In this document: in pieces, positions 19,331 to 28,704 of the stretch
Layout: each line of letters opens with the position of its first letter
Position numbering within the stretch: position 1 is the first letter of the stretch
Assembly (NCBI GenBank): GCA_021736575.1
Contig: JAIPFP010000023.1
Location: 1 to 44,324, forward strand
DNA: 44,324 nucleotides
Direction: 5' to 3'
From: Pirellula sp.
GTDB lineage: Bacteria; Planctomycetota; Planctomycetia; Pirellulales; Pirellulaceae
The notes under the pieces: model-generated
The model's database searches: none
What the model saw: the letters and a program-made list of their open reading frames with translations, nothing else
What the model was told of the DNA's origin: nothing
Program-made: the position numbers and the translations under genes

Positions 19331-20173
19331 TTACTTGGCCTTGAGATACGTTGCGTTGAGCTTGTCGCAGGACCACAGCAGCCCCCTTGTGACAAGATCC
19401 AAATAGCGAGCGTCGGATACCGTTTCGTTGTTGTGGCCCAGTGTTGTGGCAAAGACCTTTGCTCGGTCGCGGTAATTGTTTGTCCAGACGATTGCAAAAT
19501 CATTCGTGCTTTCAACACCTTGTCGATTTTTGACCGTTTGCTTTCCTCGTGCCAGTGCCGTGGCAGACTCAAGCAGTTTGCCAGCGCTGTTGTTGTATAG
19601 CTCTTCGTTGATCGTGGTCCAACCTGTTAAACCCTTAATAATCGGGTTCTCGTTCGCTTGATACTGGATTTCGATCGGAGCTTGAGGTCCATGTCCTGTC
19701 GACTGAAGTCCTGTCAACTCAAACCAAGGCGTTACGCTTTGTGGATACCCTTCGCTCCGGTAGCTGTGCATACCGCAATGCAAAACGACTGCTGGAAGAC
19801 CCATTCGATGCGGTTCGAGGATGCGGTTGATTAGGCTCAAGTCCTTTACGTCGGCTGAGCACTCGTCGTGAATGACAACATCAAAACCATTTGCCCAGGT
19901 CGGCGACTCATAGACTGGGTTTAAGTGGCTTGTCGACTTGTCCGTGTCGAAAGCAATCACAACTTCAACGTGAGCCCGTTCCGAAATTCCTTTCGACAAG
20001 ATTTCTTTTTGCACTACATAGTCGTGGCAACAGCCGCCGAGGACCAAAAGGGCGCGAATGGGTTTAATCTTGGGCTCATCAGCCCAGGTCCAATTCCCGC
20101 AAGGAATGTTCGAAAGCGCAGCCAGGAAAAACGTCGCTAAGAGCATGGTACGGACTTGAAAAAGTGATTTCAT
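19331..20173 (-). CDS. Secreted ThuA-domain protein
   Basis: The 280-residue protein has a signal peptide (TMLLATFFLAALSN) and a ThuA-like flavodoxin/class-I glutamine amidotransferase-type fold: ALLVLGGCCHDY, VVIHDECSADV, GLPAVVLHCGMHSYR and WTNNYRDRAKVFATTLGHNNET. ThuA is named from trehalose utilisation in rhizobia, and the family has been linked to 3-keto sugar processing alongside Gfo/Idh/MocA proteins. ATG 20173 is used (AAGGAA 9 bases upstream). It is the first gene of a minus-strand series with DMF-beta-like, SDR and Gfo/Idh/MocA genes. Confidence 0.9.
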   Translation of the reverse strand: MKSLFQVRTMLLATFFLAALSNIPCGNWTWADEPKIKPIRALLVLGGCCHDYVVQKEILSKGISERAHVEVVIAFDTDKSTSHLNPVYESPTWANGFDVVIHDECSADVKDLSLINRILEPHRMGLPAVVLHCGMHSYRSEGYPQSVTPWFELTGLQSTGHGPQAPIEIQYQANENPIIKGLTGWTTINEELYNNSAGKLLESATALARGKQTVKNRQGVESTNDFAIVWTNNYRDRAKVFATTLGHNNETVSDARYLDLVTRGLLWSCDKLNATYLKAK

Positions 20174-20349
20174 CAACGGAAATTCCTTGTATGGTAACTT
20201 TGAGGGAGAGGTGTGCTGGGGGATATGTGGGAACCGCCTGCAAGGCGACTAGCCTTGATTATCATAACAGCCAATCTTTGGCTGTGGGGCCAGTAGTTTA
20301 TTAGCTAAAGCGATCGCCGCGTCGATCCATGTTGGAGGATTTTGGGGCC

Positions 20350-20438
20350 GTCATTCCCGCGTAGGCCGTCATTCCCGCGTAGGCGGGAACCCAGTCATCA
20401 CGCGCACTCCACTGGATTCCCGCCTGCGCGGGAACGAC
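20350..20438. repeat. REPIN-like element, copy A (with extra half unit)
   Basis: A full 71-bp element at 20368-20438 consists of two inverted REP units (ATTCCCGCGTAGGCGGGAA and TTCCCGCCTGCGCGGGAA) around the core CCAGTCATCACGCGCACT. A partial extra REP precedes it at 20350-20367. It is the reverse complement of the elements at 36171 and 43935. It lies in the 507-bp gap between divergent ThuA and STAS genes. Confidence 0.85.
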
Positions 20439-20498
20439 TTATGTGATCCCCCCTTGGCTCCAGCCTCGAACCATTAGATCCTTGGACAGTGCCTGAGT

Positions 20499-20528
20499 CG
20501 TTCGTGTTCTTCTCGTTCGTGTTCTTCT
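20499..20528. repeat. Tandem repeat, 15 bp x 2
   Basis: CGTTCGTGTTCTTCT occurs twice in exact succession in the upstream region of the STAS gene. No function is evident. Confidence 0.9.
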
Positions 20529-20683
20529 TGCGTTCTCGATCCGGGCCGCTGACCTCTGGACGATCTGCTCTCTCTAACGCATATTATGACAACGCTGTGT
20601 TAATGTCGTCGGCCATGCTCTTCGATTTTTTTAATTTCTCGCAATACCAACGGTCGTTTTCATGATCGTATTAAGGGAACACC

Positions 20684-21055
20684 ATGTCTTCGCTGCCCCC
20701 ATCCAAAGTAACATCTGTTCTTCACAAGTCCACTTTGGTTTTTTCCATTCTTGAATCGAAAATGCGAGACCTTGCGACTGTGAACCAAATCAAAGACGCG
20801 ATGGTAATCGCCGTCAGAGAGGCTTCGCCGAATCGAGTCATCATTGACTTGCAGCGCGTTGAGTTTATCGGCAGCGTTGGGTTCTTAGCATTCTTGGCAC
20901 TCCGCCGAGAGCCGGGTGTTGAGTGCATTACACTATGCGGCATCTTGCCAAACGTTCGAGAAGTTTTTTTACTCTGCAAGTTTATTCCAGACCAATCGAT
21001 GCAGAAAGCCCCATTTCAAGTTGCCGACTCAGTCGAATCTGCGATGTCCATGTAA
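20684..21055 (+). CDS. STAS-domain protein (anti-sigma factor antagonist type)
   Basis: A single STAS domain of 123 residues: strand VIIDLQRVEFIGSVGFLAFLAL carries the phosphorylatable serine position (GSVG) that corresponds to the Ser of SpoIIAA/RsbV. Such proteins bind a cognate anti-sigma kinase when unphosphorylated and so control a sigma factor. No HATPase kinase or phosphatase gene is adjacent in this window, so the partner is elsewhere. Start ATG 20684 follows AAGGG by 7 bases. Confidence 0.85.
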   Translation: MSSLPPSKVTSVLHKSTLVFSILESKMRDLATVNQIKDAMVIAVREASPNRVIIDLQRVEFIGSVGFLAFLALRREPGVECITLCGILPNVREVFLLCKFIPDQSMQKAPFQVADSVESAMSM

Positions 21056-21121
21056 CGAGTGGGATAGGCTTATGAGGCTTAGAAGCACATCCGCAACTGT
21101 TTTCCATTCCAATTAGCAGTT

Positions 21122-21180
21122 GGGCGATAGCCTCGGTGTCCCAATTGCTCAACATTCGTCGAGAACCGGGGCTATCGCCC
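21122..21180. terminator. Hairpin between convergent genes, probable bidirectional terminator
   Basis: GGGCGATAGCCTCGG (21122-21136) pairs with CCGGGGCTATCGCCC (21166-21180), 15 bp with one mismatch and a 29-base loop. It sits between the end of the STAS gene and the end of the GarR-like gene. No T-run is visible, so a classical intrinsic terminator is not proved. Confidence 0.5.
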
Positions 21181-21196
21181 TTCGCCTATCAGTTGT

Positions 21197-22123
21197 TCAA
21201 TGGATCCATTCCACGTTATTGAGTCTCGCAAGAGCCAGTATCAAGGCCTGCGTGCCTGAACTTCCATAGTCCAGAGACTGAAGATACTCGTACATTTTCT
21301 TGGCGTGTTCCAAGCCGGGCAATTGCAAACCAAGTTTTTCCGCTTCTTCGATCGCAATACCGAGATCCTTGACGATGTGATCCACGAAAAAGCCAGGCGC
21401 AAAATCGCCTCGCAATATCCGCGGCGTCAAATTGCTCAAAGACCAACTGCCGGCTGCGCCCGTCGATACTGATTTTAGTACAAGCTCTGGATTGAGGCCG
21501 CTTTGTTTGGCGTACAGCATCGCTTCGCACAGTCCTACCATGCTTGCTCCAATTAGAATTTGATTGACGACTTTCGTATGCTGCCCAGAACCCGCAGGGC
21601 CTTGATAGACAAACGTGGTACCAAGCAGCTTCCAAATCGGCATCAAGGCTTCGTAAGCCGCTTGGTCGCCCCCTACCATAATAGAAAGTCTCGCTTCGCG
21701 CGCTCCGATATCTCCACCCGATACTGGCGCATCCAAGGCAACCACGCTTTTCGAAGCCGCTGCTTCGGCAATACGAACGGCCAACCCCGGCCGGCTGGTC
21801 GTCATATCCACCATCACACCGCCAGATCTAAGTCCCGCCAGTACACCCTTTTCACCCAACAGCACTTCCTCGACATCGGTCGGATATCCCACCATCGAAA
21901 AAACGACATCGCTTTGTTTCGCAACATCCATTGGACTAGCACAGCCGACCGCACCCGAGTGAATCAAGTCGTTCATTTTCTCGGGCGAACGATTGTAGAT
22001 CGCCAATCGAAAACCAGCTTTGAGTAAATGCGAGCACATGCTTCGCCCCATGACGCCGGTGCCAATCCATCCAAGTCGGGTCGTTTCAGGGTGTACCAAT
22101 TCCATTTTTTGTTTGCCTTGCAT
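21197..22123 (-). CDS. Beta-hydroxyacid dehydrogenase family protein (GarR/HIBADH type)
   Basis: The 308-residue enzyme has the NAD(P) Rossmann site LGWIGTGVMGRSM, the family substrate motif DAPVSGGDIGAREA near residue 125, and the catalytic lysine in GQHTKVVNQI. It belongs to the 3-hydroxyisobutyrate/2-hydroxy-3-oxopropionate (tartronate semialdehyde) reductase group; I cannot decide the exact substrate. Its ATG overlaps the stop of the purine nucleoside phosphorylase gene (TAATG), so the two are translationally coupled. ATG 22105 is an alternative start. Confidence 0.9.
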   Translation of the reverse strand: MQGKQKMELVHPETTRLGWIGTGVMGRSMCSHLLKAGFRLAIYNRSPEKMNDLIHSGAVGCASPMDVAKQSDVVFSMVGYPTDVEEVLLGEKGVLAGLRSGGVMVDMTTSRPGLAVRIAEAAASKSVVALDAPVSGGDIGAREARLSIMVGGDQAAYEALMPIWKLLGTTFVYQGPAGSGQHTKVVNQILIGASMVGLCEAMLYAKQSGLNPELVLKSVSTGAAGSWSLSNLTPRILRGDFAPGFFVDHIVKDLGIAIEEAEKLGLQLPGLEHAKKMYEYLQSLDYGSSGTQALILALARLNNVEWIH

Positions 22124-22962
22124 TAAGAACCAAGTTTTGCATATTCGTGATCAAGTACACCTGTGACGAGAGATGTCAAACGAGGCTCAGCATCATTGGC
22201 AATCGCGATGATTTTCTGTACGTCTGCGGGCTCAAGCGCATCAGGCAGACACATGTCCGTGATGACAGAAAAGCCCACACAACGCATCCCAGCATGGACC
22301 GCCACAATCACTTCAGGTACCGTCGACATCCCAACCACATCCGCTCCAATCATTCGCAAGAAACGGTACTCGGAACGCGTCTCCAAATTCGGCCCGGAAA
22401 CAGCAACGAACACTCCTTGATGAGCAACAATGTCGTGCTTGCGAGCCGCTTTGAGCGCCGCTTGAATCAACGAAAGATCGTACGGATGACACATGTCCGG
22501 AAAGCGAGGACCAAGCCGATCATCGTTGATACCGATGAGAGGATTGTCGCCCATCAAGTTGATATGGTCGTCGATGAGCATAATATCTCCCGACTTAAAG
22601 AACGGGTTCAAGCCTCCACACGCGTTCGATACGACCAGCAAATCTGCCCCCATGGCCTTCATCACGCGGACAGGCAGTGTAATCTGCTTGAGCTCATACC
22701 CCTCGTACATATGAAAACGCCCCTCCATCGCCATGACAGGCAATCCGCAAAGCATCCCACACACAAGGCGTCCGCGATGTGAGGTAGCTGTTGATTTTTG
22801 GAAGTGTGGAATATCACCGTATTCGATCGTCGCTTCGACCTCAATGCGCTGCACCAAAGGACCGAGACCTGTCCCAAGAATGATTCCGGCGTGCGGCTTT
22901 TTCCCCCAAATCTTTCGGATTGCCGAACTGGCTTCTTGGATCTTGTCGTAAAGGTCTAGCAT
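22123..22962 (-). CDS. punA: Purine nucleoside phosphorylase (trimeric type)
   Basis: PNP cleaves purine nucleosides with phosphate to free base and (deoxy)ribose-1-phosphate in salvage. The 279-residue protein shows GIILGTGLG, the phosphate site TSHRGRL, EGRFHMYEG, SNACGGLN and the base-site glutamate region GPNLETRSEYRF, then MSTVPEVIVA. The human Asn243 equivalent (human SLITNK) is Asp here (FSVITDMC). In human PNP an Asn to Asp change at this site lets the enzyme accept adenosine, so broader 6-amino-purine use is possible (inference). Its stop codon overlaps the ATG of the following dehydrogenase gene. Confidence 0.93.
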   Translation of the reverse strand: MLDLYDKIQEASSAIRKIWGKKPHAGIILGTGLGPLVQRIEVEATIEYGDIPHFQKSTATSHRGRLVCGMLCGLPVMAMEGRFHMYEGYELKQITLPVRVMKAMGADLLVVSNACGGLNPFFKSGDIMLIDDHINLMGDNPLIGINDDRLGPRFPDMCHPYDLSLIQAALKAARKHDIVAHQGVFVAVSGPNLETRSEYRFLRMIGADVVGMSTVPEVIVAVHAGMRCVGFSVITDMCLPDALEPADVQKIIAIANDAEPRLTSLVTGVLDHEYAKLGS

Positions 22963-23189
22963 GTGGGTACTAAAAAATAAGATGTGATGGGACGGGAAGT
23001 GGAGTTGAGTCCGAGACCTATTTTACGCAATCGAAGCAAACCCACTACTCGTATCAAGAAGGATTTATGGGAAATGAGAAAAAGCTTGGCAACCCTTTCG
23101 AATACGGCACAATTGTGATTAGATATCGATTCGGCTGCCGACCCAACGCCCTAGATCACTCTTCCGTCACGATAGGCTCAGAATTTACC

Positions 23190-24515
23190 ATGTCGATTGT
23201 TGTCTTCGAAGACCCGCAATGCGAACTGCTTGCTCCAATAACGTTGGCGAGACTGGCTGCCACAATGACGTGCGGCAGTTTTCGGCTCGTCGATTTGGTT
23301 GGGCATCTCTGCGATGAAGTGTATGGTATCTCTCGGCCGCATTTGCACACGTTGCAAAGGATCGATTTTCCGGAACTTCGGTTTCTCGATGAAATTCCCA
23401 TCGATTCCAAACGTCAGGAAAGATCCGTTAAGCTGTTGCTAAACGCTCGAATTGCGCCGACCAAACAAAACTTCTTACGAATACAGCAGCTGTATCGAGC
23501 CGCCTGCCAATCCGCACCGAACTCGAAACCGATGGTCGTGCGTGACCGGGAACATGTAGCAGCAGTTGTCAATCCTCCATGGACTGTCGAACAGCTCTTT
23601 GGATATGGCTACCTCGCTGCGGAAGATTGGATCGAAAAAGCGAAATCGTTCGAAGATCTGGATGGCGAACTCGTTACGATTGCGCTTCCACATGAATTGA
23701 TTGCAACCAATATGGCTTGCATCCGTGAGAACTTGGAATGGCGCATTGAACTTGGAGCCTGCCAATCGGGGAATGGGTCCGTCACGCCGACGGTTAGTGA
23801 ACTACGCCAACTTTCCGACGGGCTGTTTCTCGCAGAGGGTGCGACGATTGGCGAGTATGTGATCACCGACACTCGCAAAGGCCCCGTCATTATTGATCGC
23901 GGAGCGCATGTCGGACCGTACACACTCCTGCGCGGCCCCATCTACATCGGACCGAACGCTCGAATCCTTGAACACTCCGCTATCAAGAACGCCGTGTCCC
24001 TATCGCACACCACCAAAATCGGTGGGGAAGTCGAAGCATCCGTGATTGAACCGTTCTCGAACAAACAGCACCACGGCTTCCTCGGCCACAGCTATTTGGG
24101 AAGCTGGATCAACTTAGGTGCAGGCACATGCAACAGCGATTTGAAAAATACGTATGGTATGGTCAACATGGAGTATGGCTTTGGCAAAGCTTCCACAAAC
24201 ATGCAGTTCCTCGGCTGCGTCATGGGCGACTATTCCAAAACGGCTATCAACACTGGCATCTTCACTGGAAAAGTCATCGGTGCATGCAGCATGATGTACG
24301 GTTTCGTGACGAGCAACGTTCCGAGCTTCGTGAACTACGCACGGCTATTTGGGCAGATGGCTAGTTTGCCGCCCGAGGTCATGGTCAGTACACAACAACG
24401 TATGTTTGCTCGACGCGATGTGCAACAGCGAGGGTGCGATGTTCAATTGATTTACGACATGCACCGTATCACGCAAATGGAACGCGATCAATTCGGCGAG
24501 GCCCTGGCATTGTGA
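23190..24515 (+). CDS. GlmU-like putative sugar nucleotidyl-/acetyltransferase
   Basis: The protein of about 441 residues resembles the alternative GlmU family (TIGR03991), which is thought to combine N-acetylglucosamine-1-phosphate uridylyl and glucosamine-1-phosphate acetyl transfer for UDP-GlcNAc supply. The start reads VVFEDPQCELLAPITLARLA, as in that family. The C-terminal half is a left-handed beta-helix hexapeptide domain: IIDRGAHVGPYTLL, GPIYIGPNARI, HTTKIGGEVEASVI, GSWINLGAGTCNSDLKN. ATG 23190 is chosen from the family N-terminus; the frame could extend to 23067 but those 41 residues look non-native. The ribosome site is weak. It converges on the hydrolase gene with 11 bp between stops. 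Confidence 0.85.
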   Translation: MSIVVFEDPQCELLAPITLARLAATMTCGSFRLVDLVGHLCDEVYGISRPHLHTLQRIDFPELRFLDEIPIDSKRQERSVKLLLNARIAPTKQNFLRIQQLYRAACQSAPNSKPMVVRDREHVAAVVNPPWTVEQLFGYGYLAAEDWIEKAKSFEDLDGELVTIALPHELIATNMACIRENLEWRIELGACQSGNGSVTPTVSELRQLSDGLFLAEGATIGEYVITDTRKGPVIIDRGAHVGPYTLLRGPIYIGPNARILEHSAIKNAVSLSHTTKIGGEVEASVIEPFSNKQHHGFLGHSYLGSWINLGAGTCNSDLKNTYGMVNMEYGFGKASTNMQFLGCVMGDYSKTAINTGIFTGKVIGACSMMYGFVTSNVPSFVNYARLFGQMASLPPEVMVSTQQRMFARRDVQQRGCDVQLIYDMHRITQMERDQFGEALAL

Positions 24516-24526
24516 GCCCGGCGGAG

Positions 24527-25528
24527 CTACTTGTGTTGCCACCGGTCTGTCTGTTCCAAGAGCGAAGAAGGTCCCGTTCCGTCAAGCCATTCTCGCGCCG
24601 AAACATTCTCTCGTAACCAAGCATCCCAAAACGCAGTGCTAAGTGCGAGAATGATGCGATGATGGTTCGGATTCCGCTTGGTCTTCGTACCGGGCAAGTC
24701 ACGATCGCTAAATGCTTCGTGTTCGCCACCACCTAGAACCAATTCGTACTTGCCACCTGGTGGCAGAGCAGGATAAACGGCCAGCCGCGATTCTACCGTT
24801 GCGTCACCAACTGCTGCGGTATCATTCGTTCCGGTCATTAGCATCCAAGGAGTCTTAACTCCGCCAAACAACTTACTAGGATCTCCGCCACCCTGGGGAC
24901 TGTTGGGGCTCATAACCACGGCCGCTTTAATGCGACTGTCGGTGAACGTTGCAGCGCCTAGCCGAGTCCGTTGTCCACTCACTCCTTGTGTCGTCACGGC
25001 TCCGAAGGAATGCCCCGACATGCCGATGCGTTTCAGATCCATGCGTCCCATCCATGGCGAATCACTTGATAGATTCCATCTCTCTAATTGATCGATGACT
25101 GCCGGGACATCCTTGAGTCGCAGCAGCGTATTTTCTAGACTTGCAGCCTGCTTCAACTTGGACATGCGTTGCAGCATTGGAACATCTTTCCACACGGCTT
25201 CGTCACTGCCAGCATGTTGAAGGAAAACAACGACGTATCCACGTGCCGACCAGTGCTGGCCAAGATATGGATTCCCAACGCGGGAGCCTCCCAAGCCATG
25301 ACTGAAAAGGATCACAGGAGCAGGCGTTTTCTCCATCGGCAGATAGACTCGCAAGGGGATCTCACGATTTCGAACAGTATCCTTAACGATGGAATCGATC
25401 GTCTCCAAATTCTGCGATTTGGGAGTAGACAACGGATCGTAGGTTGAGTCTTCGGCTCTCGTAAAGCCAAAGCATATGCTGATATAGGTTGCAACTAAGA
25501 CTAGCCGTACGTTCGTTTTCAACGCCAT
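24527..25528 (-). CDS. Secreted alpha/beta hydrolase (dienelactone hydrolase-like)
   Basis: The 333-residue protein has a signal peptide (VRLVLVATYISICFGFTRAE) and an alpha/beta hydrolase fold. Visible are the oxyanion SHGLGGSR segment, nucleophile GHSFGA, and likely His in GGGEHEAFSD. It resembles chlorophyllase/dienelactone-hydrolase-like secreted enzymes of Planctomycetes; substrate unknown. It follows the sulfite-oxidase-like gene with only 5 bp between them, so they are cotranscribed. Confidence 0.85.
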   Translation of the reverse strand: MALKTNVRLVLVATYISICFGFTRAEDSTYDPLSTPKSQNLETIDSIVKDTVRNREIPLRVYLPMEKTPAPVILFSHGLGGSRVGNPYLGQHWSARGYVVVFLQHAGSDEAVWKDVPMLQRMSKLKQAASLENTLLRLKDVPAVIDQLERWNLSSDSPWMGRMDLKRIGMSGHSFGAVTTQGVSGQRTRLGAATFTDSRIKAAVVMSPNSPQGGGDPSKLFGGVKTPWMLMTGTNDTAAVGDATVESRLAVYPALPPGGKYELVLGGGEHEAFSDRDLPGTKTKRNPNHHRIILALSTAFWDAWLRENVSAREWLDGTGPSSLLEQTDRWQHK

Positions 25529-25533
25529 GTCAT

Positions 25534-26751
25534 TTACCCAACAACCGCTTTGAAGCTAATCTTCTCGATACCATTCCAGCCATAGCCTCCTTGGTTCCAA
25601 AACAGGCCTCCGTCCAACGGCTGTGTTCTACCGTGCGCATCGACTGCCCGAACCCAAAGGCTATGCTCTCCTTTTTCGAATTGCATCTGCATGGCCCATT
25701 CTCGAAATGCAAAGGGACCAGCAGAGGGTGCCAATTGAGTCGCTATCCATGTCTTGCCCATATCGCGAGACAACTCGACCGCAGTCAGCGCAGCCGCACC
25801 ATCGTTCCAGGCCACTCCCTGAACACGAACCAATTGATTCGCAACGATCGATGAACCATCGACCGGTGCAAAGATGCGGCTATTGATCTTCATGTCAAAA
25901 TTGGGTTCACTATTATCGAACGTGTACTCGACTTTTTCCCCAGGTGCAATGAGTTGTTTCGGTGTTCGATAGTCCGGCAATTGAAAAAAATTATTGGTCT
26001 CACGATCTTCGAATCGCAATCGTGTAAGCCATTTCACTTGAACATTTCCATAGTAGCCCGGAATTACGAATCGCAAGGGTCCACCGTGCAAGGCCGGCAA
26101 CGCATCTCCGTTGAGTTTGGTTACCAACAAACCGCGAGTGAGTGCGACATCTAACGGGACACTCTTCTCGTAATCAATTTGGTCCGACTTTTCTGGTTGA
26201 TCCGCTCCTTCGGCGGTCAAATACTTTGCTTCGCTCCGAATATTAAGCCCGATCGCTTTCACCAATTCGCCAATTCGGACACCAGCAAAACGCACGTTAC
26301 CGATACCACCTTTGTTCCAAGGTGTTCCCTTGATAGGAGAGAACTTGCTGAACTGCGCTCGGTTGTTTCCCGAGCACTGCAGTACCATCTCTATTTCGGT
26401 TAATGGCAGTTTGCTCAATTCCGACATTGGATAGCGGATGGGCTTGTCAACCAACCCGACGATTTCTAGCTCACCCTCCATGGGGCGAGGATTCATGTCC
26501 GATAATTGCTTGGCCCCGTGATGATTGCGAACAAAGAGAGCCGACGATGGAGTCACTCGACTCGCCGCGAGCAACGCATCAGGCGTCTCTAAAACGAGCG
26601 GATCGGCTGCCACTAACTTGAGCGATGCATCCTTGCCCGTTGGAATGTCGGACTGCGGCAGTTCAAAAGCCTTCGCGAGGGGATGTTCGAAAGCCAATTG
26701 CGTTGCAATCATCCCGCTTGCGCTGGTTCCAATAAAATGACGTCGATCCAT
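25534..26751 (-). CDS. Sulfite oxidase-like molybdenum enzyme
   Basis: The 405-residue protein begins with a twin-arginine signal (MDRRHFIGTSASG), as expected for a cofactor-loaded exported enzyme. The molybdopterin domain carries the Mo-ligand cysteine in MVLQCSGNNRAQFS, the RHHG-like NHHGAKQ segment and GGPLRFVIPGYYGN. The C-terminal half is the Mo-co dimerisation (Ig-like) domain. Sulfite oxidation or a related oxygen-atom transfer is likely. No cytochrome subunit (SorB-type) is adjacent. Ribosome site AAGGA lies 6 bases before the ATG. Confidence 0.9.
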   Translation of the reverse strand: MDRRHFIGTSASGMIATQLAFEHPLAKAFELPQSDIPTGKDASLKLVAADPLVLETPDALLAASRVTPSSALFVRNHHGAKQLSDMNPRPMEGELEIVGLVDKPIRYPMSELSKLPLTEIEMVLQCSGNNRAQFSKFSPIKGTPWNKGGIGNVRFAGVRIGELVKAIGLNIRSEAKYLTAEGADQPEKSDQIDYEKSVPLDVALTRGLLVTKLNGDALPALHGGPLRFVIPGYYGNVQVKWLTRLRFEDRETNNFFQLPDYRTPKQLIAPGEKVEYTFDNSEPNFDMKINSRIFAPVDGSSIVANQLVRVQGVAWNDGAAALTAVELSRDMGKTWIATQLAPSAGPFAFREWAMQMQFEKGEHSLWVRAVDAHGRTQPLDGGLFWNQGGYGWNGIEKISFKAVVG

Positions 26752-26877
26752 TTTGAATCCTTGTGAATTTGATTAGTCTCGGCTAACTACTGTTCGATAT
26801 GTGACGATGCGCGATTCGCTACTAGGCTGTGGATTATTAAGGGTTTTGTGTTTTTTGGATGGACCACTTTTTGGCGG

Positions 26878-26947
26878 TGGTAACCCGACGCGTAAGCGCG
26901 TAAGCGAGGACCCAATTGCCATTCCTCGCTCACGCGTCGGGTTACCA
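26878..26947. repeat. Palindromic intergenic repeat, copy 2, perfect 16-bp arms
   Basis: TGGTAACCCGACGCGT (26878-26893) pairs perfectly with ACGCGTCGGGTTACCA (26932-26947). Inside, AGCGAGGA pairs with TCCTCGCT. It shares its inner motif with 16714-16780. It sits in the 271-bp gap between purK (its 3' end) and the sulfite-oxidase-like gene's start; otherwise the gap shows nothing. Confidence 0.8.
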
Positions 26948-27022
26948 TATGGAGACGATGACCATTCTAACAGCTAATCCTATCTTCGTCGCTCATCGCC
27001 TCTCTGACCAGTGCACAACCGC

Positions 27023-28198
27023 TTAAAACAAGGTCCCTTCGGAACTTCGTATCGCGTCGCGGATCGCAATCACTTCGTTGGCCGCTTTGCTTGCCGTTTC
27101 GGAAAGCTTGGTGATGTGACCCATTTTGCGACCTTGTCTCGCACTTTCTTTGCCGTAGAGATGCAAGTAGGTTGCGGATTCCTGAAGGGCTCTCTCAAAT
27201 CGCGGCGATTCGCTGCCCCATACGTCTCCCAATAGGTTCGCCATTGCGGCAGGTTGGATGAGCGACGTGTCGCCAAGCGGCAAATTGCAGATCGCTCGCA
27301 CTTGTTGTTCGAACTGACTCGTTCGACAGGCCTCAATCGTCAAATGGCCAGAATTATGGGGGCGTGGCGCAATCTCATTGATCATCAGTTCGCCGTCCAT
27401 TCCAACAAAAAACTCCACGCACAAGATGCCTTCAAGTTGCAAGGATTCGGCGACCCCTACCGCAATCGACTCGGCCCGTGTTGCCACCGAGTGCAGTGCC
27501 GATTCGGCGGGGCAAGTTGTGATGTCGAGCACATGATTCGAATGCGAATTGGTGAACATGGGATAAACGGCGGTTGCACCGTTGGCCGTTCGGGCCACGA
27601 TGACGGAAACTTCCGCTTGGTACGAAATCCATTTTTCTGCGATCAGTGGTTCAGGACCGAGCAGTTCAATCGCATCGTTGGCTTCGATCTGATTTGTGAC
27701 GCGACGCTGCCCCTTGCCGTCGTAGCCCCAATTCGTGGTTTTCAGTACCAATGGCCAACCTAGCTCTTCCGCTGCGGGCGAGATATCTTGGATCGATCGG
27801 ATCTCACGGAATGGAGTCACTGGATATCCAAAATCCTTGAGAGTCCGTTTTTCTTTGAGACGATGCTGCGCAACCGCAAGCACTCCGACACCAGGTCGAA
27901 CCAACGTGACTTCGGCGGCGCGTGCGACAGCTTCGATGGCGATGTTCTCGAACTCAAGCGTAATCACATCGACTTTTTCGGCAAAGCTGCGAACGGCCTT
28001 CGGATCGAGGTAGTCTCCAAGAATGGTCTCTTGCGCAACCTGGCCGGCAGGGCTATTCTGCTCGTCCGTGAAGACAACGACACGATAACCAAGTCTTTGT
28101 GCTGCGTGAGCAAACATGCGACCAAGTTGTCCGCCCCCAAAAACTCCAAGTGTCGAACCTGGAACAATGACCCGATGTTGTCTGTCCGTGATGCTCAA
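27023..28198 (-). CDS. purK: N5-carboxyaminoimidazole ribonucleotide synthase
   Basis: PurK carboxylates AIR with ATP and bicarbonate to give N5-CAIR in purine synthesis. The 391-residue protein has the N-terminal [14 protein letters not shown] site, the ATP-grasp body ([16 protein letters not shown]) and the metal-site [13 protein letters not shown] motif. The start is TTG 28198, whose codon overlaps the purE stop by four bases (TTGA); the family N-terminus leaves little room for a later start. Cotranscribed with purE. Confidence 0.93.
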   Translation of the reverse strand: MSITDRQHRVIVPGSTLGVFGGGQLGRMFAHAAQRLGYRVVVFTDEQNSPAGQVAQETILGDYLDPKAVRSFAEKVDVITLEFENIAIEAVARAAEVTLVRPGVGVLAVAQHRLKEKRTLKDFGYPVTPFREIRSIQDISPAAEELGWPLVLKTTNWGYDGKGQRRVTNQIEANDAIELLGPEPLIAEKWISYQAEVSVIVARTANGATAVYPMFTNSHSNHVLDITTCPAESALHSVATRAESIAVGVAESLQLEGILCVEFFVGMDGELMINEIAPRPHNSGHLTIEACRTSQFEQQVRAICNLPLGDTSLIQPAAMANLLGDVWGSESPRFERALQESATYLHLYGKESARQGRKMGHITKLSETASKAANEVIAIRDAIRSSEGTLF

Positions 28199-28704
28199 CT
28201 TAAAGTCTGGTTGTGCAAGACAGATTGAGTTTGGTCGGCCATGAACGCATCGACCTTTGTCCTCAATGCCTCATCATTGAGAGCTAATATTCGTACCGCC
28301 AATAGACCCGCGTTTTTTGCGCCCGCCGCACCGATGGCGAGCGTGGCCACAGGAACTCCGCCCGGCATCTGCACAATACTCAACAGCGAGTCTAGCCCCT
28401 TGAGACTCTTGCTCTGAACAGGCACCCCCAGCACAGGCAAGGGTGTGCAGGCAGCGACCATCCCAGGTAAATGTGCGGCTCCGCCAGCACCCGCAATGAT
28501 GACTTGAAGACCACGCGACTGCGCCTTCGATGCGTATTCGATCATGAAATGGGGCGTCCGATGAGCTGAAACAACTTTTGCTTCGAAAGGGACGTCAAAA
28601 TTTTTGAGAATTTCGCAAGCCTCCTGCATCGTCTTCCAGTCGGACCGAGAGCCCATGATGACTCCCACCTTTGCCTTGGTTACCCCAAGGAGTTCGCTAT
28701 CCAT
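28195..28704 (-). CDS. purE: N5-carboxyaminoimidazole ribonucleotide mutase
   Basis: PurE converts N5-CAIR to CAIR after PurK. The protein of about 169 residues is class [26 protein letters not shown], and [13 protein letters not shown] are intact. ATG 28704 is preferred to the TTG at 28710 because GGGAAA lies 6 bases upstream of it. The purE-purK pair overlaps by four bases and forms the usual operon. Confidence 0.94.
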   Translation of the reverse strand: MDSELLGVTKAKVGVIMGSRSDWKTMQEACEILKNFDVPFEAKVVSAHRTPHFMIEYASKAQSRGLQVIIAGAGGAAHLPGMVAACTPLPVLGVPVQSKSLKGLDSLLSIVQMPGGVPVATLAIGAAGAKNAGLLAVRILALNDEALRTKVDAFMADQTQSVLHNQTLS

